NCBI GenBank assembly: GCA_000724175.1
Contig: JPGV01000025.1
Location: 1-64,000 of the forward strand
DNA length: 64,000 bases
Direction: 5' to 3'
From: [Candidatus Thermochlorobacteriaceae] bacterium GBChlB
Lineage (GTDB): Bacteria; Bacteroidota; Chlorobiia; Chlorobiales; Thermochlorobacteraceae
Position 1 is the stretch's first letter. Each line of letters opens with the position of its first letter. The notes under the pieces are model-generated. The model saw only the letters and a program-made list of their open reading frames with translations, made no database searches and was not told the DNA's origin. The translations under genes were made by a program, and so were the position numbers. This document shows, piece after piece, positions 19,764 to 28,486 of the stretch.

Positions 19764-22175
19764 ATGAGTAAGCAAAATGATAACCAGCATGCCTTGAACG
19801 GCAACGCCCCTTTGACCGCAACGTCTTCCAAGCGAGATGTGAAAGCGGAGCCGCCCGTCGTTGAAGAAACGGATGTCAAACTCGGTGGAACGAAATCCTA
19901 CGCAGGCGGCGTGCCAGCTGTTACAAGTGCGATGAAGCACGCGCTTGGGCAAATGACGGTAACAAACACCGCGAAAACATTGCTTGCCGTCAATCAGAAA
20001 GATGGGTTTGATTGTCCAAGTTGCGCATGGGCTGACCCAGACGCCGACCGCTCTATCGGCGAGTTCTGCGAAAACGGCGTCAAAGCTGTCTCAGAAGAAG
20101 CGACGAAAAAGTGCATTGGCAGAGACTTTTTTGCAAAATGGTCGGTCGAGGATCTCTCGCGCAAATCCGATTACTGGCTGGGCAAACAAGGGCGACTTGC
20201 CGAGCCGATGATTCTGCGAAAAGGCAAAAGTCATTACGAACCGATTTCATGGGGCGACGCCTTCGAGGTGATTGCGAAAGAATTGAATGCACTTGGCTCT
20301 CCAAACGAAGCGGTGTTCTACACATCGGGACGGACGAGCAACGAGGCGGCGTTTTTGTATCAACTCTTTGTGCGGCAGTTCGGCACAAATAATCTGCCCG
20401 ATTGCTCGAATATGTGCCACGAGTCGAGCGGTGTAGCGCTGAAATCAACGGTTGGCGTTGGCAAAGGCACCGTCTCGCTGCACGATGTTGAGCATGCAGA
20501 TGTCATTTTCGTCGTCGGGCAAAATCCCGGAACGAACCACCCGCGAATGCTGACTGCGCTACAAGAAGCTAAGCGCAATGGGGCGAAAATTGTCAGCGTT
20601 AATCCGCTGCCCGAAGCAGGTCTGCAGCGTTTCAAGCATCCGCAGGAGGTCGTGGGCGTCGTCGGAAAAGGCACGAAGCTCTCGGATATGTTCTTGCAAG
20701 TGCGCATCAATGGTGATGTGGCGCTCTACAAAGGAATTTTGAAAGAAATTTTTGAGGAAGAGGAGCGCCGCCCCGGTCAGGTGTTGAATCACAAGTTCAT
20801 TTCGGAAAAGACCATCGGATTTGAGGAACTGCGCGAAAACATTACGCGCGAGAGTTGGAGCGACATCACAGAGCAGAGCGGCATTGCGCGAGAACGCATC
20901 AAAGAAGCGGCACACCTTGCCATGAGCGCCAAACGGTTAATTACATGTTGGGCAATGGGATTGACACAGCATAAAAATGCGGTCGATAACATTCAAGAGG
21001 TCGTCAATCTGCACCTGCTGTTGGGACAAGTCGGCAACGGCGGAGGGCTTTGCCCCGTGCGCGGACACAGCAATGTGCAAGGCGACCGCACGATGGGCAT
21101 TTACGAAAAACCTGCCGAAGCCTTTTTAGCGAAACTTGACCAAACGTTTAATTTTATGTCGCCGCGCGCACACGGCTACGACGTCGTTGAGTCTATTCTC
21201 GCTATGGCAGAGGGCAAAGTGAGCGTGTTCTTTTGTATGGGCGGCAATTTTCTTTCTGCCACGCCCGACAGCAACTACACGGGCAAAGCATTGCAAAATT
21301 GCAAACTCACCGTGCAAGTGTCCACAAAGTTGAACCGCTCGCACGTGGTTACAGGCGAAACGGCGTTGATACTGCCGTGCTTAGGGCGCACGGAAAAAGA
21401 CCGTCAGGCGTCGGGCGAGCAATTTGTTACAGTTGAAAACTCTATGAGCGTCGTCAGTATGTCGAAAGGCGTTCTCGAGCCTGTCTCACCGCATTTGAAG
21501 AGCGAAGTGGCGATTGTAGCTGGACTGGCCAAAGCCACCTTGGGTTCACGAAGTGCCGTCGATTGGGACACCCTTGCAAGCAACTACGACCATATTCGAG
21601 ACTTGATTGAGCGCGTCGTGCCGGGCTTCGAGAACTTCAACCAAAGAATCCGCGACCAAAAAACATTTGTGTTGCCGAACTGTGTTCGGGACGGCTGGTT
21701 CGACACGCCCGACAGAAAAGCGCGATTCACCACACATCGCCTGCCCAAATTGAACTTGGCGAAAGACCAATTTTTGATGATGACCATTCGCACACACGAC
21801 CAATTCAACACCACAATTTACGGGTTGGACGACCGCTATCGCGGTATTTACAACGGACGGCGCGTGGTGATGCTAAACCGTAGCGATATAGACGAGTTTG
21901 GATTCAAAGAAGGACAGTGGGTCGACCTGACCAGCCATTTTGAAGGACAGACGCGGCTCGGCAGGCGATTTATGGTCGTGCCGTTTGATATTCCGAAGCG
22001 CTGCGCCGCAACCTATTTTCCTGAATCCAATGTGCTTGTGCCTGTGCAGAGCGTCGCTGAAAAAAGCGGAACGCCAACCTCAAAGTCCATCGTCATTACC
22101 ATTGCGCCGACGAAATATGCCGACGCTGACCTTGCGGACGAAGTAAAAGCGCTTCAAGAAGAATTTTCTGAATAG
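19764..22175 (+). CDS. FdhF/YdeP-type molybdopterin oxidoreductase
   Basis: An 803-residue member of the DMSO reductase superfamily, in the branch often named 'oxidoreductase alpha (molybdopterin) subunit'. The N-terminus has GFDCPSCAWADPD with only two cysteines (C84, C87), not the four that hold the [4Fe-4S] cluster in formate dehydrogenase H. Further motifs are YTSGRTSNEAAFLYQLFVR, DCSNMCHESSG, FVVGQNPGTNHPR and the C-terminal pterin-contact region NTTIYGLDDRYRG. There is no twin-arginine leader, so it is likely cytoplasmic. The FdhD fusion upstream suggests a sulfurated molybdenum cofactor. Formate oxidation is possible but unproven for YdeP-type proteins. Confidence 0.88.
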   Translation: MSKQNDNQHALNGNAPLTATSSKRDVKAEPPVVEETDVKLGGTKSYAGGVPAVTSAMKHALGQMTVTNTAKTLLAVNQKDGFDCPSCAWADPDADRSIGEFCENGVKAVSEEATKKCIGRDFFAKWSVEDLSRKSDYWLGKQGRLAEPMILRKGKSHYEPISWGDAFEVIAKELNALGSPNEAVFYTSGRTSNEAAFLYQLFVRQFGTNNLPDCSNMCHESSGVALKSTVGVGKGTVSLHDVEHADVIFVVGQNPGTNHPRMLTALQEAKRNGAKIVSVNPLPEAGLQRFKHPQEVVGVVGKGTKLSDMFLQVRINGDVALYKGILKEIFEEEERRPGQVLNHKFISEKTIGFEELRENITRESWSDITEQSGIARERIKEAAHLAMSAKRLITCWAMGLTQHKNAVDNIQEVVNLHLLLGQVGNGGGLCPVRGHSNVQGDRTMGIYEKPAEAFLAKLDQTFNFMSPRAHGYDVVESILAMAEGKVSVFFCMGGNFLSATPDSNYTGKALQNCKLTVQVSTKLNRSHVVTGETALILPCLGRTEKDRQASGEQFVTVENSMSVVSMSKGVLEPVSPHLKSEVAIVAGLAKATLGSRSAVDWDTLASNYDHIRDLIERVVPGFENFNQRIRDQKTFVLPNCVRDGWFDTPDRKARFTTHRLPKLNLAKDQFLMMTIRTHDQFNTTIYGLDDRYRGIYNGRRVVMLNRSDIDEFGFKEGQWVDLTSHFEGQTRLGRRFMVVPFDIPKRCAATYFPESNVLVPVQSVAEKSGTPTSKSIVITIAPTKYADADLADEVKALQEEFSE

Positions 22176-22303
22176 CATTGCTGGCGGCAGAGGAATTGAA
22201 ATACGCGGAAGTGGCGCTGGACATACAGAGATGTCGCCTTAATATGCCTCAAACAGGTATGGGGCGCTCTGCGGTTCAGCGTCAATTCAGCGCAAGAAAA
22301 AAA

Positions 22304-22678
22304 CTACCGTTCTGCCTTGAACCATGTTATGGCATCGAGCGAGTGATGAAAGACGCGCAGTTGAATGCCCGCGATTTCCAAGAAACCACCTAAGAGCTTT
22401 CCAAAGCCGAAGTGAAAGAAATTGCTCACCACGATTGCCGTTTTGCCAGAGCATTTATCTTTGAGCGAGATAAGCACGTCGGCAAAGTCGCGCAATTCTG
22501 AGAGCGACGGATGATAGTTCAAGCGGCACAAATCGACGAGTATATTAAACCCGTCTTTGAAGCGGGCGTCGTTTGCGACCGCCAACACGTTCGCAATCCC
22601 TTTGTGAAAATCGCCCATACCCTCGACGCGAATCGAGACCAGAGACTCCGCTTCTGAAATATCAAATTCGAAGACCAT
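22304..22678 (-). CDS. Small STAS/SpoIIAA-like protein
   Basis: A 124-residue soluble alpha-beta protein: MVFEFDISEAESLVSIRVEG, then FKDGFNILVDLCRLNYHPSLSELRDF, SGKTAIVVSNFFHFGFGKLL and IQLRVFHHSLDAITWF. The alternation (strand, 'hiLVDxrxxxxxxsxxel' loop-helix, 'kxAIVvsxxxxfG', final 'V F xsxxxAxxWL') is that of the SpoIIAA-like/STAS family often found as single-domain proteins. The frame stays open far upstream, but ATG 22678 starts the conserved unit. It is divergent from the antiporter gene and shows no obvious partner kinase. No function can be assigned. Confidence 0.72.
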   Translation of the reverse strand: MVFEFDISEAESLVSIRVEGMGDFHKGIANVLAVANDARFKDGFNILVDLCRLNYHPSLSELRDFADVLISLKDKCSGKTAIVVSNFFHFGFGKLLGGFLEIAGIQLRVFHHSLDAITWFKAER

Positions 22679-22841
22679 TTGCGTTGTCAGATTTCTTGAC
22701 CAAGTTGGAACTGCAACCACTGACCGCGAAAGATAGCGGCTTTTCAGCGCGATACAAAATAGGATGAAGAGCCGCGAGCCTCGTTTGGCAGGCGGGAAGT
22801 TAGCTCGTAATTTCGTATCGTTGAAAAATAAAAAAGTAGCG

Positions 22842-24149
22842 ATGACGGTTAGCATTTTTCTTTTGGTGCTTGGCGGGCTGATTGTGTTGGGCTTCGTTGG
22901 AAGTTTCTTTTTTGAGAAAACGAAAATTCCCAACCCCGTGATTTTAATGGCGGTCGGAATCGTATTGGGACCAGCAACCGGGTGGATAAAAAGTGACGCG
23001 CTGCTGGTAGTGGCGCCGTATTTCGGCACCGTCGCGCTGATTCTCATTATGTTCGAGGGCGGACTGGAATTGGAATTCGAGCTGGCGCTCAAACAGTTCA
23101 AGACCGCGATGCTCTTGGGGCTGCTGTATTTTGTGTTGGCGGTCGGCGCCGTAACGCTGGTTGTCAACATGCTGCTCGATGCGCCGCTTCCTGTTGCGCT
23201 GCTCTACGGATTTATTTTGGGAGGCACAAGCCCTGCTGTCATTTTTCCAATGCTCTCTAAAATGCGTATTGGAAAAACGCTTAAAACGTTGCTGTCTTTG
23301 GAAACAGCGCTGACCGAAGTGTTGACCGTTGTATCTGTCGTGCTTGCCTTTGACGTGTTGAAAGAACCTAAATCTGCAAGTATGGGCGCGGTTGTCGGGC
23401 ATATTGTTACATCGGTGGTTGTGTCGTTTGCGATTGCCTTAGCTGCTGGCGTTGTCTGGAGTCGGTTTCTGGGCGTGTTCAGCAAGACGCCGCTGTCGTA
23501 TATGCTCACGCTGGGGTTCGTGATGATTCTGTATGCCATTGCGGAGATGCTCGGCGGCGACGCGGCGATTACGGTGCTGTTCTTCGGAATGATTCTCGGA
23601 AATGCCTCATGGCTTGCTTCAAAAACGATTCCGAAGCTGCAAGCAATAACGAATTTAGACGTCAAGGAAGCCCAATTCGAAATCGATGAGGTCATCAAGA
23701 ACATCAACGCAGAGTTGTCGTTTCTCATTCGCACGTATTTTTTCGCGTTTATGGGTCTGCTGATTGACTTTTCAACCATTAGCGAGCCGATTGCTCTGGC
23801 GGCAGCGGCACTGTTGGCAGCGATGGTATTCCTGCGATGGGCGTCCGTAAAAATCATCATGCCACTTTCTGAAGCGCTGCGGCAAACACATTCGTCGGCA
23901 AGTGTAGCGATGCTGCCTCGCGGATTGGCCTGCGCCGTGATGGCGTTGGTGGCGATGCAAACAGGCATTGCAGGATTAGAGCAACTCTTGCCGGTGGTGT
24001 TTTGCATCATCTTATTCACCAATCTTATCGCCGCCGCGCTGGTGTTTTACTACGAAAGCCGCCACGCAACACCAAACGACTCGACCAACGCCGCCGAGAA
24101 CATTGAACCGGTCAATGTTGAAGCAAGCGATGCAAGCCCACGTCGTTAA
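22842..24149 (+). CDS. Cation:proton antiporter (monovalent cation CPA family)
   Basis: A 435-residue integral membrane protein with about 12 membrane segments and no C-terminal TrkA-N domain. Recognisable blocks are KIPNPVILMAVGIVLGP, LILIMFEGGLELEFELAL, LYGFILGGTSPAVIFPML, LSLETALTEVLTVV, MLGGDAAITVLFFGMILGN and SVAMLPRGLACAVMALVAM. The 'GGTSPAVIFPML' segment corresponds to the ion-binding unwound helix of CPA antiporters, but the usual aspartate pair is not obvious: the sequence reads S-P here, and E/D in 'SLETALTEV' may fill the role. ATG 22842 was chosen over an upstream in-frame ATG at 22764 because the membrane domain starts there. It overlaps moeA convergently by 4 bp. Confidence 0.8.
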   Translation: MTVSIFLLVLGGLIVLGFVGSFFFEKTKIPNPVILMAVGIVLGPATGWIKSDALLVVAPYFGTVALILIMFEGGLELEFELALKQFKTAMLLGLLYFVLAVGAVTLVVNMLLDAPLPVALLYGFILGGTSPAVIFPMLSKMRIGKTLKTLLSLETALTEVLTVVSVVLAFDVLKEPKSASMGAVVGHIVTSVVVSFAIALAAGVVWSRFLGVFSKTPLSYMLTLGFVMILYAIAEMLGGDAAITVLFFGMILGNASWLASKTIPKLQAITNLDVKEAQFEIDEVIKNINAELSFLIRTYFFAFMGLLIDFSTISEPIALAAAALLAAMVFLRWASVKIIMPLSEALRQTHSSASVAMLPRGLACAVMALVAMQTGIAGLEQLLPVVFCIILFTNLIAAALVFYYESRHATPNDSTNAAENIEPVNVEASDASPRR

Positions 24150-25357
24150 CGCAAGGCGCGATACAGCAAGAGCGGGAATGACGCGCCTTTTGGGAAAGAG
24201 ACCTCTTGTTCGGGAAGTTCTAAAAAGCCGTCGCAGTCGACGAGGTTGGCGAAATCGCCCGACCCGTGTCCTTTGAGCGGCGTTGCAACAAGCATGCTTT
24301 GCACGACGGAAATTTTAACGGGCAAAAAATACGTGAGCGCGGGTTTGAACTCGACCGATTCTTGTAGTGCAGCCGAAAGTGGCGCTGGCGCGTGCAAGCC
24401 CGACGCGCGGTAGAGGAACGGCAAGACATAGCGTAAAAAACACACGATTACTGAAACAGGATTGCCCGGCAAGGCGAAGACGATTTTTCCATCGGCGCGT
24501 TTGCCGAACCATAGCGGTTTGCCCGGACGCTGCTTGACCTTGTGAAAAATTTTCTCGATGCCGAGCGCCGCCAATGCCAATGGCACGAAGTCCGCTTTGC
24601 CCGCCGACACGCCGCCGGTCAAGATAATTATGTCCGACTCTGCCAAACACTCCGAGAGCAACCCCGAAAACATCGCGTCGCTATCAGGCGAATGAAAGAG
24701 CGCGGCGCTGAACCCGTTAGCGGAAAGAAAGGCTTGCAGCGCATACGCGTTTGACATACGAATTTGATGCGGAAGCGGCTCGGCGTCAATAGGCACAAGT
24801 TCATCGCCAGTGGAAATGATAGAGAGGCGCGGTGCCATAGAAATCCGCAGCGACGATTTTCCAATCGTGGCGGCGACAGCGATGTCAGCAGCCGTCAGCA
24901 ACCGCCCTTTGGGAACAATCACCTCGCCGCGTTTTCGGTCACTTGCTTGCGCGTGAATGTGAGCGTTTGGTTCAGGCGGGACGAGCAAGGTAGCGTAGCG
25001 TTGGTCATCAATGGTTCTGAGCGCGATGTCCTCGATGCGAACAATAGTGTCGCAGCCTTTCGGAACAACGGCGCCGGTCATAATTTCAACGGCGGCGTCA
25101 GGCGATTGCAACTCGAGTTGTGGGGCGCCTGCAAATGCGGTCGCTTCAATAGGAATCGGTCGGTCGAGCGTGGTGAAGGCGGCGTAACGAAGCGCGATGC
25201 CGTCCATTGCCGCGCGGTTGAACGGGGGAAAGTCGCGGTCGGCGACAAGGTCTTCGCGCAACACTTTTCCGACCGCATGCTGAATCGGAAAGGCAATGTC
25301 GGCAAACGCTGGACAGTGTTGCGCCAAAAGCGCGTCGGCGTCGGTTACGGAAATCAT
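24146..25357 (-). CDS. moeA: Molybdopterin molybdotransferase
   Basis: A 403-residue protein of the usual MoeA length; it inserts molybdate into adenylylated molybdopterin. Motifs: HAVGKVLREDLVADRDFPPFNRAAMDGIA, the domain III block PRLSIISTGDELVPIDAEPLPHQIRMSNAYAL, DIIILTGGVSAGKADFVPLAL with the GGxSxG-type loop, and FHKVKQRPGKPLWFGKR followed by FALPGNPVSVIVCF. The C-terminal domain IV follows. Its ATG overlaps the end of the Uma2-family gene by 4 bp (ATGA), so the two are translationally coupled. It would supply the molybdenum enzymes encoded on both sides (19.8 and 25.9 kb). Confidence 0.94.
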   Translation of the reverse strand: MISVTDADALLAQHCPAFADIAFPIQHAVGKVLREDLVADRDFPPFNRAAMDGIALRYAAFTTLDRPIPIEATAFAGAPQLELQSPDAAVEIMTGAVVPKGCDTIVRIEDIALRTIDDQRYATLLVPPEPNAHIHAQASDRKRGEVIVPKGRLLTAADIAVAATIGKSSLRISMAPRLSIISTGDELVPIDAEPLPHQIRMSNAYALQAFLSANGFSAALFHSPDSDAMFSGLLSECLAESDIIILTGGVSAGKADFVPLALAALGIEKIFHKVKQRPGKPLWFGKRADGKIVFALPGNPVSVIVCFLRYVLPFLYRASGLHAPAPLSAALQESVEFKPALTYFLPVKISVVQSMLVATPLKGHGSGDFANLVDCDGFLELPEQEVSFPKGASFPLLLYRALR

Positions 25358-25848
25358 AGTTGCTCTGCGCTGAAAATTCGGTCAATCGGAAGCGCAATGC
25401 CCGTGAGCGCGTCGGAAATCTCGCCGTCTGTAAAGGTCTTTGGCTTTGCGCCGTCCACAAAAACCGTTACGGCTTGTATCGGCGGTTGCACGAGCCAACA
25501 GGCTTTGACGCCCACTCGAAGCATTGCGTAAATTTTGTCCACCACGTCTTGAGTGCTTTGTGTCGCGCTCAAAATCTCAATGGCCAACAGCGGTGGCGCG
25601 GTCATTTTAACAACGTCGCTCGACCAATCAATTGCCAGTTTTGGATACACACAAACATCGGGCGTAACGGACACGTCGCCGAGTTTAAGCGAGAGTTCGC
25701 TCAAAATCGAGTATGCGTTTCGGTAGCGGGTGTTCAGCGCGACCACAACATTGGCTTGAATGATGGAATGGTTTCTGCTGGGCATTGGTTTTCCGCGCTC
25801 AAGCTCGTAATCGGAAACAGGTTGACGCTCTGTTATCATCTCTGGCAT
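25354..25848 (-). CDS. Uma2 family endonuclease-fold protein
   Basis: A 164-residue protein of the Uma2/DUF820 family, a PD-(D/E)xK restriction-endonuclease fold common in cyanobacteria and Chlorobi. Family features: YELERGKPMPSRNHSIIQANV, SILSELSLKLGDVSVTPDVCVYPK (the PD of the active site), APPLLAIEILSATQSTQDVVDKI (E-x-L replacing E-x-K) and the hydrophobic block VGVKACWLVQPPIQAVTVF. These proteins are abundant and their role is largely unknown; some are linked to transposons. The coupling with moeA seems accidental. No mobile element is visible here. Confidence 0.85.
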   Translation of the reverse strand: MPEMITERQPVSDYELERGKPMPSRNHSIIQANVVVALNTRYRNAYSILSELSLKLGDVSVTPDVCVYPKLAIDWSSDVVKMTAPPLLAIEILSATQSTQDVVDKIYAMLRVGVKACWLVQPPIQAVTVFVDGAKPKTFTDGEISDALTGIALPIDRIFSAEQL

Positions 25849-25889
25849 CGTCGGCGCTTGTTTAAGTGCGTTTCAAAATTGGTCGTCGT

Positions 25890-26504
25890 TCAGTCGTCGG
25901 AATAGCGTTCTTCTTTCCACGGGTCGGCGGTCATGGAGTAGCCGTTTTGTTCCCAGAAGCCGGGCGAATCGTTTGCCATAAATTCCAATCGGTGAATCCA
26001 CTTGGCGCTTTTCCACGCATAGCGTTTCGGCACAAGCAGGCGGCACGGTCCGCCGTGCTCAACGGTGAGCGGCGCGCCTTCCCATGAGTGGCAGAGCAGC
26101 ACATCATCGTCGTTTAAAACATCAAGCGACATATTGGTGGTGTATCCGCCGTAGCAATGTGCCATGACGAACTTCGCTTCGGGTGTAAGGCGGACGAGCT
26201 TGAGAATCTCCGAGATGTGAACGCCCGTCCATGTTTTATCGAGCATTGACCAGCGCGTAACGCAATGAAAATCCGCCGTGAGCGTGGTTTGCGGCAGTGC
26301 CATAAAGGTTTGCCAATCAAGTGTTACGGGCTGCTCGACGAGACCATCAAGCCGAAGTTCCCATTCAGTGGTTTTAATCGTGGGCGTTGCGCCGTAGGTG
26401 AGAACGGGAAATTTCAGTGTTACATGTTGGCCTTGCGGCATTTTGTCTTTGCCGAAAGAATTTTTTAGTCCTTTGAATTGCGAATCGCGCTCGAAGAGGC
26501 TCAT
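25890..26504 (-). CDS. Sulfite oxidase-fold molybdopterin protein (YuiH/MsrP-like)
   Basis: A 204-residue cytoplasmic protein with the Mo-pterin domain of the sulfite oxidase family: LTYGATPTIKTTEWELRLDGLVEQPVTLDWQTFMALPQ, then ADFHCVTRWS with the molybdenum-ligand cysteine C81, WTGVHISEILKLV, AHCYGGYTTNMSLDVL, GGPCRLLVPKRYAWKSAKWI and a terminal EQNGYSMTADPWKEERY. It has no signal peptide from ATG 26504, which I prefer to the longer frame starting at 26660 because the extra residues show no conserved pattern and the short form begins like known homologues. It is divergent from the OFA transporter. The substrate is unknown for this subgroup. Confidence 0.85.
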   Translation of the reverse strand: MSLFERDSQFKGLKNSFGKDKMPQGQHVTLKFPVLTYGATPTIKTTEWELRLDGLVEQPVTLDWQTFMALPQTTLTADFHCVTRWSMLDKTWTGVHISEILKLVRLTPEAKFVMAHCYGGYTTNMSLDVLNDDDVLLCHSWEGAPLTVEHGGPCRLLVPKRYAWKSAKWIHRLEFMANDSPGFWEQNGYSMTADPWKEERYSDD

Positions 26505-26680
26505 ATACTTTTTCAGTGTGTTTTCCAAAAAAAATGTGTTGAGAGAACGAACTATGCCAAAAGGCGTTTGTAATATAATCCAAAAGTAAACGAATACTCG
26601 AGTTTTTGACAATCTATCGCGCCGCCAAAACGCGAGAAGATTAACTATGACAACCAACAAACAACAAGGAGGGACGCTTC

Positions 26681-28126
26681 ATGTCTTTGCTTTCATTTTT
26701 AGACCGTGAAAAATCGATTGCGGAGCCCGGCTACAGTCGTTGGCTTTTTCCGCCGTCCGCGCTTGCTGTGCATTTGTGCATTGGGCAGGTGTATGGACTG
26801 AGTGTGTTCAACATTCCCATGACGAAGCTCGTCGGCATCACTGAGCCGCAGAAGGGTGTCGATTGGACGATTCCAGAACTCGGCTGGATTTTCTCCATCG
26901 CCTTGGCGATGCTGGGGATCTCGGCGGCAGTGTTCGGCAAGTGGGTCGAGCGGTCGGGTCCGCGCAAAACGATGGCTGCCTCGGCGGTGTGTTGGGCGGT
27001 AGGCTTTTTAGTCGGTGCGCTCGGCATTGCCACGCATCAACTCTGGCTCGTCTATTTCGGCTACGGGGTGATTGGCGGCATCGGACTTGGACTTGGCTAC
27101 ATCTCGCCCGTCTCAACGCTGATGAAATGGTTTCCCGACCGACCGGGAATGGCGACAGGCATTGCGATTATGGGCTTCGGCGGCGGCGCAATGATTGGCT
27201 CTCCGCTTGCCGTTGAGCTGATGAACTTCTTTAAGACACCAACCTCAATGGGCGTATGGGAAACCTTCGTGGCAATGGGGCTTATTTATCTCGTCTTCAT
27301 GCTCTACGGCGCATTTACGGCACGCGTGCCTGCACCTGATTGGAAGCCCGAAGGTTGGACACCCAGCGCACAACCCAAGAAAATGGTAACAACCGCAAAT
27401 GTAACCGCCGATATGGCAATTAAAACGCCGCAGTTCTGGCTCTTGTGGGGCGTTCTGTGTCTGAATGTTACCGCAGGGATTGGCGTTCTCGGTCAAGCCT
27501 CGCCGATGATTCAAGAAATGTTCTTGCTCAAAAAATTCCGCGACATGGGCATGGACGAACAGCAAGTCATTAAAATGGCGGCGGCGGCAGGTGGTGGCTT
27601 TGCGGCGTTGCTCTCGCTCTTCAACCTTGTCGGTCGCTTCTTCTGGTCGTCGCTCTCCGACATTCTCGGACGCAAAACCAACTATATGATTTATCTCGGT
27701 CTCGGCACCGTGCTTTACGCGCTCATTCCAACCACAGGACAAATCGGTAGTGTTGTGCTGTTTGTCGTGCTGTTTGCAATCATTATGAGCATGTATGGCG
27801 GCGGCTTTGCTACGATTCCTGCTTACTTGCGCGATATGTTCGGCACGATGCAAGTCGGCGCAATTCACGGACGCTTGCTGACGGCATGGTCAACTGCCGC
27901 CGTTCTCGGTCCCGTGCTTGTCAACTACATTCGCGAATACCAAATCAACAACGGCGTGCCAAAAGCCGAAGCATACAACATCACAATGTATATCATGGCA
28001 GGATTGCTCGTGGTTGGGTTTATTGCCAACTATATGGTCAAAGAGGTGGCGACAAAATATCATCATGTGGAAGAGTCGCAGTCGCAACCGCAACCAACGG
28101 GAACGATGCAAATGCAGCGTGCTTAA
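26681..28126 (+). CDS. OFA-family MFS transporter (oxalate/formate antiporter-like)
   Basis: A 481-residue, 12-helix major facilitator. The start PGYSRWLFPPSALAVHLCIGQVYGLSVFNIPMTKLVG is typical of the OFA group. The loop 2-3 motif reads KWVERSGPRKTMAAS. GLGLGYISPVSTLMKWFPDRPGMATGIAIMGFGGGAMIG is the strongest family signature, and FWSSLSDILGRKTNYMIYL marks the second half. OxlT-like carriers exchange oxalate and formate, but many relatives carry other monocarboxylates. A strong ribosome-binding site (AAGGAGGG) precedes ATG 26681. The gene is followed 30 bp later by its 46-residue partner. Nearby FdhD and YdeP-type genes fit a formate/oxalate theme, which is inference. Confidence 0.9.
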   Translation: MSLLSFLDREKSIAEPGYSRWLFPPSALAVHLCIGQVYGLSVFNIPMTKLVGITEPQKGVDWTIPELGWIFSIALAMLGISAAVFGKWVERSGPRKTMAASAVCWAVGFLVGALGIATHQLWLVYFGYGVIGGIGLGLGYISPVSTLMKWFPDRPGMATGIAIMGFGGGAMIGSPLAVELMNFFKTPTSMGVWETFVAMGLIYLVFMLYGAFTARVPAPDWKPEGWTPSAQPKKMVTTANVTADMAIKTPQFWLLWGVLCLNVTAGIGVLGQASPMIQEMFLLKKFRDMGMDEQQVIKMAAAAGGGFAALLSLFNLVGRFFWSSLSDILGRKTNYMIYLGLGTVLYALIPTTGQIGSVVLFVVLFAIIMSMYGGGFATIPAYLRDMFGTMQVGAIHGRLLTAWSTAAVLGPVLVNYIREYQINNGVPKAEAYNITMYIMAGLLVVGFIANYMVKEVATKYHHVEESQSQPQPTGTMQMQRA

Positions 28127-28156
28127 CCAAAAAGAAATAATCGGAGGAACATAGAG

Positions 28157-28297
28157 ATGAATGAATCCATGAACGGCGCATCACTGCGGGGAAACAGCAA
28201 TGTAATTAAACTCGTGATTAGCTGGTTGATTGTTGGAGTGCCATCGCTCTGGGCGGTTTGGCAGGTCATCGTCAAAACCGTTGTGCTGTTTCAATAA
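28157..28297 (+). CDS. MFS transporter small subunit
   Basis: A 46-codon gene (ATG 28157, TAA 28295-28297) with GGAGG about 9 nt before the start. It encodes a short polar N-terminus followed by one membrane helix: KLVISWLIVGVPSLWAVWQ, then VIVKTVVLFQ. The pattern 'SWLxVGxPLxWGVWQTxxKxxxLF' is that of the small single-helix proteins encoded directly after OFA-type MFS carriers. It sits 30 bp after the transporter and just before an intrinsic terminator. It probably associates with the carrier in the inner membrane; the biochemical role is unknown. Confidence 0.85.
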   Translation: MNESMNGASLRGNSNVIKLVISWLIVGVPSLWAVWQVIVKTVVLFQ

Positions 28298-28321
28298 ACG
28301 CGCAATCAACAATGGAAAGTC

Positions 28322-28349
28322 AAGGCGTCTCATTTGAGGCGCCTTTTTT
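28322..28349 (+). terminator. Intrinsic terminator of the OFA transporter operon
   Basis: AAGGCGTCTC (28322-28331) pairs with GAGGCGCCTT (28336-28345) in a ten-pair stem with one G-T pair and loop ATTT, followed by a run of Ts to 28349. It lies 24 nt after the small-subunit stop codon and closes the two-gene transcript. Confidence 0.92.
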
Positions 28350-28486
28350 ATTTATGCACCCAACTTGCCGCCACTCACTCCACGAGCGCCCGCTTTGTCT
28401 ATCGGTCTTTCTCTTTGGACAAGGGCGATGTATTTTACTGAAACAGTGCAAGCAACAGTTATCCAGCGTAAAAAGCCGAAAAAGAT

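Noticed and set aside
22679-23170. Upstream extension of the STAS-like gene frame
   Set aside because: The extra residues are antisense to the antiporter's membrane domain and have no homology-like pattern; ATG 22678 is the sensible start.
25354-25848. Uma2-type gene as a sign of a transposon
   Set aside because: No terminal repeats, target duplication or transposase are seen; the family is common as single genes in this type of genome.
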